DNA of 37,032 nucleotides from Saprospiraceae bacterium. Lineage in GTDB: Bacteria; Bacteroidota; Bacteroidia; Chitinophagales; Saprospiraceae. The first letter of the stretch is position 1; every line of letters begins with the position of its first letter. Below the pieces are notes generated by a model. The model had not been told where the DNA came from, searched no databases, and saw only the letters and a program-made list of their open reading frames with translations. Made by a program: the position numbers and the translations under genes. Below are positions 1 to 6,710 of the stretch, in pieces. Where the stretch lies: NCBI GenBank assembly GCA_020628475.1, contig JAHDFB010000032.1:1-37032 (forward strand). The letters are read 5' to 3'.

Positions 1-65
1 AGTTTTGACCTTTATGATAAATAATTATTTATTTTAAATATCATTATCATAAATTATTCTTATTA

Positions 66-170
66 GGGCGTGCCCTTCCAGCAAAGCTGTCCGGTCAGGC
101 TTTCCGCTATTAATGTACTCGGCCTTCTTAAAAGGTCGGCCTCCGTGCATTCCGCTGCAATCCTTCACGC
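66..170 (+). repeat. Intergenic repeat, copy A
   Basis: One of three copies in the window of a structured element of about 105 bp (others at 13594-13697 and 27231-27334). All three share an uninterrupted 29-base 3' block (TCCGTGCATTCCGC... to ...CTTCACGC) and the 17-mer GGTCAGGCTTTCCGCTA. The 5' GCGTG (68-72) pairs with the 3' CACGC (166-170). A variable internal hairpin here is GGCCTT (121-126) with AAGGTC (132-137), including one G-U pair. An open frame crosses it on the minus strand but is not credible as a gene. I know no name for the family; similar elements are common between genes in Bacteroidota, from memory. Confidence 0.85.
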
Positions 171-177
171 GAAAAGA

Positions 178-213
178 CTGACATTTATCAGCTTTTAGAG
201 CTACTTTTATCAT
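178..213. promoter_or_regulatory. CRP/FNR-type dyad upstream of the small membrane gene
   Basis: CTGAC-ATTT-ATCAG at 178-191 fits NTGAY-N4-RTCAN, the pattern found in tandem at 6675-6710, 9284-9319 and 12217-12252. On the minus strand its spacer reads AAAT, as in three other boxes. Exactly 22 bp downstream (200-213) is a degenerate partner, GCTAC-TTTT-ATCAT, with only the right half intact. The good box is centred 90 nt before the start codon at 275, farther than at the other promoters. Inferred to be an operator for the receiver-CRP regulator of this locus. Confidence 0.45.
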
Positions 214-274
214 CGCAGAGACTCTAGACATGACCTAATTTTGAAGTAATCATTCATTAATAAATAATTCAAGT

Positions 275-493
275 ATGAAACCCTTCGATTTAAATTTTGA
301 TATCCTTTTATTACGATTTTATCTTATGATGGCCGTCATCATAGTGAGCTTTTTTATTGGTATGCCTTATTTGGCTGTTTTAGCTCTACCTATATTCTTA
401 AGTGCAATGATGGGTGTTTCATTATTTAAAAAGAAGAATAAGCCTGCAGCTACCATTAAAAAGGTACCTGTAAATACACAAAAAGCAGCATAA
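275..493 (+). CDS. Small conserved-looking membrane protein
   Basis: This 72-residue protein has two predicted membrane segments (about residues 9-28 and 32-49) followed by a basic, lysine-rich C-terminal tail. I do not recognise a named family. Reasons to believe it is real are the clean hydrophobic pattern, an upstream FNR-like dyad (178-191), and a good intrinsic terminator starting 26 bases after the stop. It converges with the cbb3 maturation genes on the other strand. By association it may belong to the same oxygen-responsive set, but no function can be assigned from sequence. Confidence 0.6.
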   Translation: MKPFDLNFDILLLRFYLMMAVIIVSFFIGMPYLAVLALPIFLSAMMGVSLFKKKNKPAATIKKVPVNTQKAA

Positions 494-518
494 CAAGCAA
501 TCTTATATTAATATCGAG

Positions 519-553
519 AGCACATTCATCGTTCGATGAGGGTGCTTTTTTTT
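519..553 (+). terminator. Intrinsic terminator
   Basis: The outer stem AGCAC (519-523) pairs with GTGCT (542-546). The inner stem TCATCG (526-531) pairs with CGATGA (534-539) around a TT loop. Eight T residues (546-553) follow. It ends the 275-493 gene on the plus strand. The minus-strand reading lacks a T-tract, so it is not an obvious terminator for the convergent cco operon. Confidence 0.8.
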
Positions 554-559
554 ATGCTA

Positions 560-1255
560 TTAATGGCACATGATCGGATGTTTTAAAGCTTCCAAGAATA
601 TCAAATTGGCGGGAGCTTCCAGTACGATCCCTCTGTAAATCATAAAAAAGCCGAAACAAAGGCTAACGATAGGTAATGCTTTTTTGAAATATTTCTTGAT
701 GCGAAAAGGCAAATGCCCTACGCTTTTTACAAAACCAAACATGGCCGGTGCCGTGCCCAATCCGAAAAAAAACATAAATACGGCCCCTTGCCAATAATGT
801 TCCGCAGATAAGGCACCAATCAATGCTAAATAGACCAATCCGCAAGGTAAAAGTCCATTTAAGAAACCAACCACCCAGGGAGAGGTTCCCTTTAATTCAA
901 AAAGGTATTTTTCCGTATAGGCAGAAACCCTAGTGGAAATACTGCGTCCTATAAAACTTTTTTGTAGAAGCGCATCTATATGTACGGAAAATAGGAATCC
1001 AAGAATTAAAACAACACCTGCTATAATGGAAAGTATCTTTTGAATATGGCTTATAAATAATAATTCCCCCACAAATCCAATCAGTAAGCCCAGTAGACTA
1101 TAACATAAGATTCGACCGATTTGATAGTAAATGATGGATTTAATGAAACCATATTTGTCGGCATTCGAATGACAGGACAATAAAGAGAGAGGGCCACACA
1201 TACCAATACAGTGTAGACTGCCAAAAAATCCAAGACTCAAAGCGACTACCCACAT
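560..1255 (-). CDS. UreH/TauE-SafE-like membrane protein of the cbb3 operon
   Basis: This polytopic membrane protein of 231 residues has about six hydrophobic segments. The N-terminal motif SLHCIGMCGPL (about residues 13-23) is the hallmark of the UreH-type transmembrane domain often annotated as sulfite exporter TauE/SafE. In cbb3 oxidase operons such proteins sit beside ccoGH/ccoS and are thought to act in metal (copper) handling or cytochrome maturation; the substrate is not established. Its start codon shares one base with the ccoH stop (TAATG), so it is translationally coupled and is the last gene of the minus-strand operon. The paired cysteines in the first helix could bind metal, which is inference. 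Confidence 0.8.
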   Translation of the reverse strand: MWVVALSLGFFGSLHCIGMCGPLSLLSCHSNADKYGFIKSIIYYQIGRILCYSLLGLLIGFVGELLFISHIQKILSIIAGVVLILGFLFSVHIDALLQKSFIGRSISTRVSAYTEKYLFELKGTSPWVVGFLNGLLPCGLVYLALIGALSAEHYWQGAVFMFFFGLGTAPAMFGFVKSVGHLPFRIKKYFKKALPIVSLCFGFFMIYRGIVLEAPANLIFLEALKHPIMCH

Positions 1256-1686
1256 TATAAATACAGGGGACTTTCTTTATAATAACGAATACCATCCGCC
1301 TTCCAATCAACCTTTATTGTCCAGGCACCTTCTTGAAGATTTGATGTATTCAAAACGAAAGGACTTTCCTCAATACTGATGTGCTGATCCTGATGCGCAT
1401 CGGACGCTCTATATAAATGAATGGTACCAGACAGTTCTTGATGATGTCCAAAATCAAATACAATAGTTTGCTCGACGCTCTGTCGTTCGATAATGAGATC
1501 ACCTGTTAGGATAGCCTCATTGATTTGCTCCAATCGCTCTTGATAGCGCAAATCCAAGCTATAATAATCATCGAGGACTAAACTCCGGTCAACTCCAAAA
1601 GAGGCAATTAAGACGGAAATGAGGGCTAGTACAAAGACTCCGTAAAAAATAAAAATGGCGTGGCCCCAATGAAAATTTTGGATCAT
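1255..1686 (-). CDS. ccoH: FixH/CcoH, cbb3 oxidase assembly protein
   Basis: A 143-residue protein with one N-terminal membrane anchor (about residues 10-30, beginning with the WGHAIFIFYG segment typical of FixH) and a soluble periplasmic domain carrying the DDYYSLDLRYQE stretch seen in the family. CcoH is required for stable assembly of cbb3 oxidase and works with the copper ATPase CcoI. It lies 7 bases after ccoG and overlaps the next gene by one base. Length and topology fit the family, and position in the operon supports the call. Confidence 0.9.
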   Translation of the reverse strand: MIQNFHWGHAIFIFYGVFVLALISVLIASFGVDRSLVLDDYYSLDLRYQERLEQINEAILTGDLIIERQSVEQTIVFDFGHHQELSGTIHLYRASDAHQDQHISIEESPFVLNTSNLQEGAWTIKVDWKADGIRYYKESPLYL

Positions 1687-1693
1687 GACTACA

Positions 1694-3214
1694 TTATTTA
1701 ATTGGACTAAAAAAAGTGGTTTTAGTGGTTTCTATCACCTCATCACCCGAGATGACTTGTATCTTCAAGTTCATTTTTCGTTCATTCAGCTGTTCCTTTG
1801 GGATATGAATAAAGACGGCTCCCTCAGATACCTTATTGTCTTGAGCTATGGGGTCTGCACCGATGGTTTCGAAACGGACACCGGGTATATCTTCAATCGT
1901 AAATTGAACTGGATAATCCTGTCGTGTCTTATTGATCAGTTGATAATTGTATAGATTCCCTATATAGCCATCGCCGCGATCTTGGTAACTCATACCCGGC
2001 GTTCGCAAAAACAAACATTCTACTTCCGATCGGGATGCGAACATAAAGGATTCAAGACCGATCAATAAGACTAAGACAACGGAATAGGCCCATGCGCGCT
2101 TCGTCCATATGGTCTTTTTACCTTCCTTGATTCCATTGTAACTATCTATTCGAATCAGCCCTGGTTCTCTATCGATTTTAATCATGACTTCATCACACGC
2201 ATCCATACAGGCCGTACAATTCACACATTCCAGTTGTGTTCCATTTCTTATATCAATGCCGGTAGGACAAACTTGAACACATAGATTACAGTCAACACAA
2301 TCACCAATCGTTTGGATGGTTTCTAAGGGAATAAAATGGTCTACAGAATCGGATGAACAAGATGAACTCGTTGTCTTACAATTTTCGCAGGCATTTGTAC
2401 AGGGAGCTTTAGGTAACTTCTGAGCCCTTTTCTTTTTACCACGAGGTTCACCCCTGACAAAGTCGTATGAAACAGCCAAGGAATTCTTGTCCAATAGAAC
2501 ACTTTGCATCCGTCCATATGGACAAATGGTCGTACAAACTTGCTCTCTCATTATGGAAAAAACACCATAAAATAGAATCGTAAAAACAATCATTGCCACA
2601 AATCCAGACCAATGCTGGCTGACAGGATCAGACAATAATACCCATAATTTATCGATGCCAATGATATACGATAAGAAAGTATGGGCAATAAGAATAGAGA
2701 TAAGGATAAATAGCAGATGTTTCGATCCTTTTTTCAGTACTTTATCGGGAGTCCATGGAGCTTGATCTAGTTTTTTCTGCGCTCTTGCATCGCCTTCAAT
2801 CCAATATTCTATACGCCGAAAGACCATTTCCATAAAAATGGTTTGTGGACAAATCCATCCACAAAACACACGACCATAAATAACCGTAAAAAGGGCTATA
2901 AAGATCATCCCTATTAACATGGCAATCACGAAAATGTGAAAATCTTGGGTGGTAAAAGGGAAACCAAATAGTATAAATTCTGAATCTAAGACATTGAACA
3001 ACATCAAGGGTTGACCTTTCCATTGTAAAAATGGAAAACCAAAGAGTAGTATCAACAGAAAATAAGAAAGCCATTTTCGTTTATTGTACCAAGGACCTTT
3101 GGGCTTTTTAGGATAAATCCATATACGTTTACCGCTTTTGTCCACGGTCGCAATGCGATCTCTAAATAGATCCTCCTCTACTATTGCTTCTTTCTTATCC
3201 ATAGGATCAGCCAT
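1694..3214 (-). CDS. ccoG: CcoG, ferredoxin-like cbb3 maturation protein with extra Cys-rich insert
   Basis: CcoG (RdxA/FixG family) is a membrane Fe-S protein implicated in reducing Cu(II) to Cu(I) for cbb3 oxidase assembly. From the start at 3214 (506 residues) it shows CGWICPQ at 118-124, CTTICPYGR at 227-235, and two 4Fe-4S motifs (C306/309/312/316 and C330/333/336/340). An Ig-like C-terminal domain covers about 400-506. Between the conserved DFVRGEPRG and GDCVDC blocks is an unusual insert (about 261-303) with four further cysteines (C272, C276, C279, C286). The frame is open to 3277, but that would overlap ccoP by 71 bases. The ATG at 3214 overlaps the ccoP stop by 8 bases; an ATG at 3202 is an equally reasonable start. 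Confidence 0.93.
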   Translation of the reverse strand: MADPMDKKEAIVEEDLFRDRIATVDKSGKRIWIYPKKPKGPWYNKRKWLSYFLLILLFGFPFLQWKGQPLMLFNVLDSEFILFGFPFTTQDFHIFVIAMLIGMIFIALFTVIYGRVFCGWICPQTIFMEMVFRRIEYWIEGDARAQKKLDQAPWTPDKVLKKGSKHLLFILISILIAHTFLSYIIGIDKLWVLLSDPVSQHWSGFVAMIVFTILFYGVFSIMREQVCTTICPYGRMQSVLLDKNSLAVSYDFVRGEPRGKKKRAQKLPKAPCTNACENCKTTSSSCSSDSVDHFIPLETIQTIGDCVDCNLCVQVCPTGIDIRNGTQLECVNCTACMDACDEVMIKIDREPGLIRIDSYNGIKEGKKTIWTKRAWAYSVVLVLLIGLESFMFASRSEVECLFLRTPGMSYQDRGDGYIGNLYNYQLINKTRQDYPVQFTIEDIPGVRFETIGADPIAQDNKVSEGAVFIHIPKEQLNERKMNLKIQVISGDEVIETTKTTFFSPIK

Positions 3215-4103
3215 TACTTTCATCGCCCGTTTGTTTGGCCGTTTGATCGTATAGAATACCTTCTTTTTCCTTAGCATTTTCTGGATCCGTTCCTTGGATC
3301 GACTCGATGTAGGATGTAATATTTTGTATGGCAGAAGGACTCAATTGAGCTTTCCACGCGATCATTCCTTTTTCTGGCACACCATATTTGATCGTTTTGA
3401 AAATGTCTTTGGTGGCACCTCCATGCAACCAGTAGGCATCGGTCAGGTTTGGCCCAACAATACCCTCCCCTTTAAATCCATGGCAGGTGGCACAATTTAA
3501 GTCAAAAGCCTTCTGTCCTAGTTCCAAACTAACATCATCGGTTAAGGCAACGACCGTATATTCGTCTACCGCATTGGCTTGAGAAGCGGCATATTTTCTT
3601 TTAGCTTCTTTCGCAACTTGCATGGCTGCATAGTATTCCTCTTCTTGACTGACCGCCTTGCTGGAGAATTGAAACATATAGAAATATACGCCTGCCCAAA
3701 TTATTGTAAGGAAAAATAAATAGAGCCACCAAGGAGGAAGTTTGTTATCCAACTCATGAATGCCATCAAAATCATGTTCCAACATGATATCGGATTCTCG
3801 ATCCATAGGAATTAGATTCCATGCTCTGTTAGATAATTTCTCCCACCAAGAAATAGAATTCGATGCATCTTCTTGAGCAGTATCTTCTAACAGGAGATCA
3901 TCCTTTTGTTTATCGATAAGATCAAAGAGTAGCCGTGCAATGGATAGAACAACGCCCAATACAATGATCATAACAAAAACAATAATGATGTTTTTATAAG
4001 TCCAATTGAGTAGTTGATCCATTCGATCCATGTTTTTACCCATGGCCAAATGATGCACAAACAATAAAATTATACTGAGTGATATCGTTTTTTTAGTATT
4101 CAT
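3207..4103 (-). CDS. ccoP: CcoP, mono-haem cytochrome c subunit of cbb3 oxidase
   Basis: A 298-residue protein with an N-terminal signal-like helix, a second helix at about 38-60, a cytosolic loop, a third helix at about 125-145 after the family motif NKLPPWWLYLF, then one cytochrome c domain. The haem site is CATCH (C204-H208) and M247 in KGMIAW is the likely axial ligand. Proteobacterial CcoP usually binds two haems; this one has a single CXXCH, as is common in Bacteroidota. It passes electrons to the CcoNO fusion. The stop overlaps the chosen ccoG start by 8 bases, and ccoQ lies 16 bases upstream. Confidence 0.95.
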   Translation of the reverse strand: MNTKKTISLSIILLFVHHLAMGKNMDRMDQLLNWTYKNIIIVFVMIIVLGVVLSIARLLFDLIDKQKDDLLLEDTAQEDASNSISWWEKLSNRAWNLIPMDRESDIMLEHDFDGIHELDNKLPPWWLYLFFLTIIWAGVYFYMFQFSSKAVSQEEEYYAAMQVAKEAKRKYAASQANAVDEYTVVALTDDVSLELGQKAFDLNCATCHGFKGEGIVGPNLTDAYWLHGGATKDIFKTIKYGVPEKGMIAWKAQLSPSAIQNITSYIESIQGTDPENAKEKEGILYDQTAKQTGDESNG

Positions 4104-4119
4104 AATTGATTTTATGCTT

Positions 4120-4290
4120 CTATTGGTAATCTTCGTTAGACAGCGGCATGTGCGCTAAATGATTCAAGGTTTTCTTGTCTTTCTTAAAAACTAAATAGGC
4201 GGACATAGAAAAAATGAAGAAGAAGGTTAAAAGTGCGAATAGTGCCATCCAATTGATGTTGGATGCTTGTTCTAAAATATACTTATACAT
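4120..4290 (-). CDS. ccoQ: CcoQ-like small subunit of cbb3 oxidase
   Basis: A 56-residue protein that starts at the ATG at 4290, four bases after the ccoNO stop. It has one membrane helix (about residues 15-35) followed by a charged tail beginning VFKKDKKTLNHLA. Size, topology and position between ccoNO and ccoP match CcoQ, which stabilises the oxidase. The frame is open further upstream, but that extension lies inside ccoNO and is soluble and unlike the family, so the internal ATG is preferred. Confidence 0.85.
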   Translation of the reverse strand: MYKYILEQASNINWMALFALLTFFFIFSMSAYLVFKKDKKTLNHLAHMPLSNEDYQ

Positions 4291-4294
4291 AGCG

Positions 4295-6427
4295 CTAGTT
4301 TTTGACAAATTTTCTTGGTTTGGTATCGGTGCCGAGTCGCTGCAGATAAGCAATGAGTGCAATAATTTGCTTATCTTCTAGTCCCTCTTGTTCGATACCT
4401 TGATTTTTTAATTCCTCGGTTATTTTTCGGGCTTGCTTCTCGAGCTGATCGACAGCCTTATCGGCAAATCCCTTTGGATATGGGGTGCCTAAACTTTGCA
4501 ATACCTTGATTTTTGAAGCCGTATAATCCGTATTAGTATCCTCTTCGAATAACCAAGGATATGGTGGCATAATCGATCCTGGAGACATAGAACTCGGCTC
4601 GAGCATGTGATTGTAGTGCCAAGAATGAGGATATTTTTCGCCGATTCGATGTAGATCCGGACCAGTTCGTTTACTACCCCACAGGAATGGACGGTCGTAA
4701 ATAAATTCACCTGATTTACTAAACTCCCCGTATCGTTCCGTTTCTGAGCGGAATGGACGAATCATTTGAGAATGACAACTAACACATCCTTCACTGATAT
4801 ACAAATCTCGACCTTCTAATTCAAGCGGTGTATAGGGTTGTACACTGGCAATTTTCGGGACATTTTTTTCGAGCAAGAGCATCGGAAATATTTCAATCAT
4901 TCCACCAATCAGTACGACGATGGTACTAGCTATCAATAGTTGAACAGGTCTTCGTTCGATCCATTTATGCCAATGTTCTCCTTTGACACGTTGATGTTTG
5001 ATTCTTGGAGCAGCTTCTACTTCCACCTGTTGAATTAATTGTCCAGCCTTAGCCGTTTTCCAAAGGTTATACACCATGATGAATACACCAACGACATAGA
5101 TCGTTCCTCCCAAACTTCGGAGAGCATACATTGGAATAATCTGAGTAACGGTTTCCAGAAAGTTTCCATAAGCTAAGAGACCGTCCGGCGTAAACTTCTT
5201 CCACATCATGGATTGAGTCCAACCAGCCCAGTATAATGGAATGGTGTAGAATAATGTTCCTAAGGTACCTAGCCAGAAATGGGTGTTCGCGAGTTTTGTG
5301 GAAAATAGATTAGTGCCATATAATCTAGGCCATAACCAGTACAGAATACCGAAGGTCAACATGCCGTTCCAACCAAGGGTGCCGACATGTACATGTCCCA
5401 CCGTCCAATCCGTATAATGACTGATGGCGTTAATGGATTTTATACTCAATAATGGCCCCTCTAAAGTTGCCATACCATATGCAGTCACAGCAACCACCAT
5501 AAATTTCAAAATTGGATCTTGTCGTACTCGATCCCAGGCTCCGCGCAGCGTAAGCAATCCATTAAGCATTCCACCCCAAGAAGGAGCGATCAACATAAGA
5601 CTGAAAATAGATCCGAGGGTTTGGGCCCAATCAGGCAAGGAAGTATATAGTAAATGGTGTGGACCTGCCCATATGTAAATGAAAATTAAAGCCCAGAAGT
5701 GAATAATCGATAATTTATAGGAATAAACAGGGCGATTCGCTGCCTTAGGCAGAAAATAATACATCAAACCTAAATACGGAGTTGTCAAGAAAAAGGCAAC
5801 AGCATTATGACCATACCACCATTGCACAAGCGCATCCTGAACACCAGCGAAAACCGGGATACTCTTCCATAAGCTGACGGGTATTTCAAGATTATTAAAC
5901 ACATGCAAGACGGTCACGGTGACCCATGTGGCAATGTAAAACCAAATCGCGACATAAAGGTGGTTTTCTCGACGCTTCAAAATGGTGCCAAACATGTTGA
6001 TACCAAAGGCAATCCAAACCAAAGCAATGGCTATGTCAATGGGCCATTCTAGTTCTGCGTATTCGTGTGAGCTCGTTATTCCAAGTGGTAGGGTCAATGC
6101 AGCGGCTAAAATGATACTTTGCCATCCCCAAAAATGAATTTTGGAAAGCATTGGACTCCACATACTCGCTTTCAACAAACGCTGAAGTGAATAATACACG
6201 CCCATGAAAATACCATTTCCAACAAATGCAAAAATAACCGCGTTGGTATGGAGGGGACGTATGCGCCCAAAATTGAGATATTGACTAGAAAAATTGAGTT
6301 CTGGCCAGACCAATTGAAGGGCTGCGAGTAATCCAACGAGCATACCTACAGCTCCCCAGAAAACAGTGGCAATCCCAAAGTCTCTGACAATTTTGTTATC
6401 GTAACTAAAACGCTCTAATGTTGTCAT
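4295..6427 (-). CDS. ccoNO: CcoN-CcoO fusion, catalytic and cytochrome c subunits of cbb3 oxidase
   Basis: This 710-residue fusion reduces O2 to water at high affinity. The CcoN part (about 1-465) has every metal ligand at the position I recall for Pseudomonas stutzeri CcoN: H60 and H347 for haem b, H345 for haem b3, H207, H257 and H258 for CuB, and Y251 as the cross-linked tyrosine in IYIWAGPHH. After a linker and a helix (about 495-515) comes the CcoO domain with CVSCH (C548-H552), followed by QMIRPFRSE and the GPDLHRIGEK region. The fusion is typical of Bacteroidota. It lies 14 bases downstream of ccoS and 4 bases upstream of ccoQ. Confidence 0.97.
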   Translation of the reverse strand: MTTLERFSYDNKIVRDFGIATVFWGAVGMLVGLLAALQLVWPELNFSSQYLNFGRIRPLHTNAVIFAFVGNGIFMGVYYSLQRLLKASMWSPMLSKIHFWGWQSIILAAALTLPLGITSSHEYAELEWPIDIAIALVWIAFGINMFGTILKRRENHLYVAIWFYIATWVTVTVLHVFNNLEIPVSLWKSIPVFAGVQDALVQWWYGHNAVAFFLTTPYLGLMYYFLPKAANRPVYSYKLSIIHFWALIFIYIWAGPHHLLYTSLPDWAQTLGSIFSLMLIAPSWGGMLNGLLTLRGAWDRVRQDPILKFMVVAVTAYGMATLEGPLLSIKSINAISHYTDWTVGHVHVGTLGWNGMLTFGILYWLWPRLYGTNLFSTKLANTHFWLGTLGTLFYTIPLYWAGWTQSMMWKKFTPDGLLAYGNFLETVTQIIPMYALRSLGGTIYVVGVFIMVYNLWKTAKAGQLIQQVEVEAAPRIKHQRVKGEHWHKWIERRPVQLLIASTIVVLIGGMIEIFPMLLLEKNVPKIASVQPYTPLELEGRDLYISEGCVSCHSQMIRPFRSETERYGEFSKSGEFIYDRPFLWGSKRTGPDLHRIGEKYPHSWHYNHMLEPSSMSPGSIMPPYPWLFEEDTNTDYTASKIKVLQSLGTPYPKGFADKAVDQLEKQARKITEELKNQGIEQEGLEDKQIIALIAYLQRLGTDTKPRKFVKN

Positions 6428-6441
6428 TATAAATGTTGTTT

Positions 6442-6627
6442 TTATTTTGGATGATTTGTAGATTGATTCGGAGATGTATGTTCTATCGTTTCCTCTTCAA
6501 ATAGAATGCGTATTGCAGGTGTGTTGGCATCATCAAATTGACCTGCTCGAATAGCCCAGAAATAGGCTATTAAAAAGGCAAATGCAATCAATAAACTGAC
6601 GGTGATTAGTAAAATGATAATGCTCAT
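6442..6627 (-). CDS. ccoS: CcoS, cbb3 maturation protein
   Basis: A 61-residue protein with an N-terminal helix (about residues 3-27) followed by the family pattern WAIRAGQFDD, which is diagnostic for CcoS. CcoS is needed to insert haem b and copper into CcoN. The ATG at 6627 is chosen over an in-frame TTG two codons upstream. It is the first gene of the ccoS-NO-Q-P-G-H run. Two FNR-like dyads lie 54.5 and 76.5 nt upstream (centre to start codon), so transcription probably starts here as well as, or instead of, at ccoI. Confidence 0.92.
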   Translation of the reverse strand: MSIIILLITVSLLIAFAFLIAYFWAIRAGQFDDANTPAIRILFEEETIEHTSPNQSTNHPK

Positions 6628-6674
6628 ATTCAATAATTATGGTACGAAGTTATCAAGAGCTATTAGCCTTGTTC

Positions 6675-6710
6675 ATGATGAAAGTCAGCCTCAAGCATGA
6701 CATTTGTCAT
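6675..6710. promoter_or_regulatory. Tandem FNR-like dyads upstream of ccoS
   Basis: ATGAT-GAAA-GTCAG (6675-6688) and ATGAC-ATTT-GTCAT (6697-6710) both fit NTGAY-N4-RTCAN, with centres exactly 22 bp apart. The second extends to a 7+2+7 palindrome, CATGACATTTGTCATG (6696-6711). It contains the ccoI stop codon (6707-6709), so the promoter sits at the very end of ccoI. On the minus strand a weak match to the Bacteroidota -7 element, TAACTTCG (6645-6652), would put the near dyad close to -41, an activator position. That part is inference. Confidence 0.7.

Noticed and set aside
34-231. Open frame of 65 codons on the minus strand
   Set aside because: It is a translation of repeat copy A and its flank; the protein is low in complexity and unlike any family.
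1685-1954. Plus-strand frame across the end of ccoG
   Set aside because: It lies antisense to a well-supported gene and has no recognisable features.
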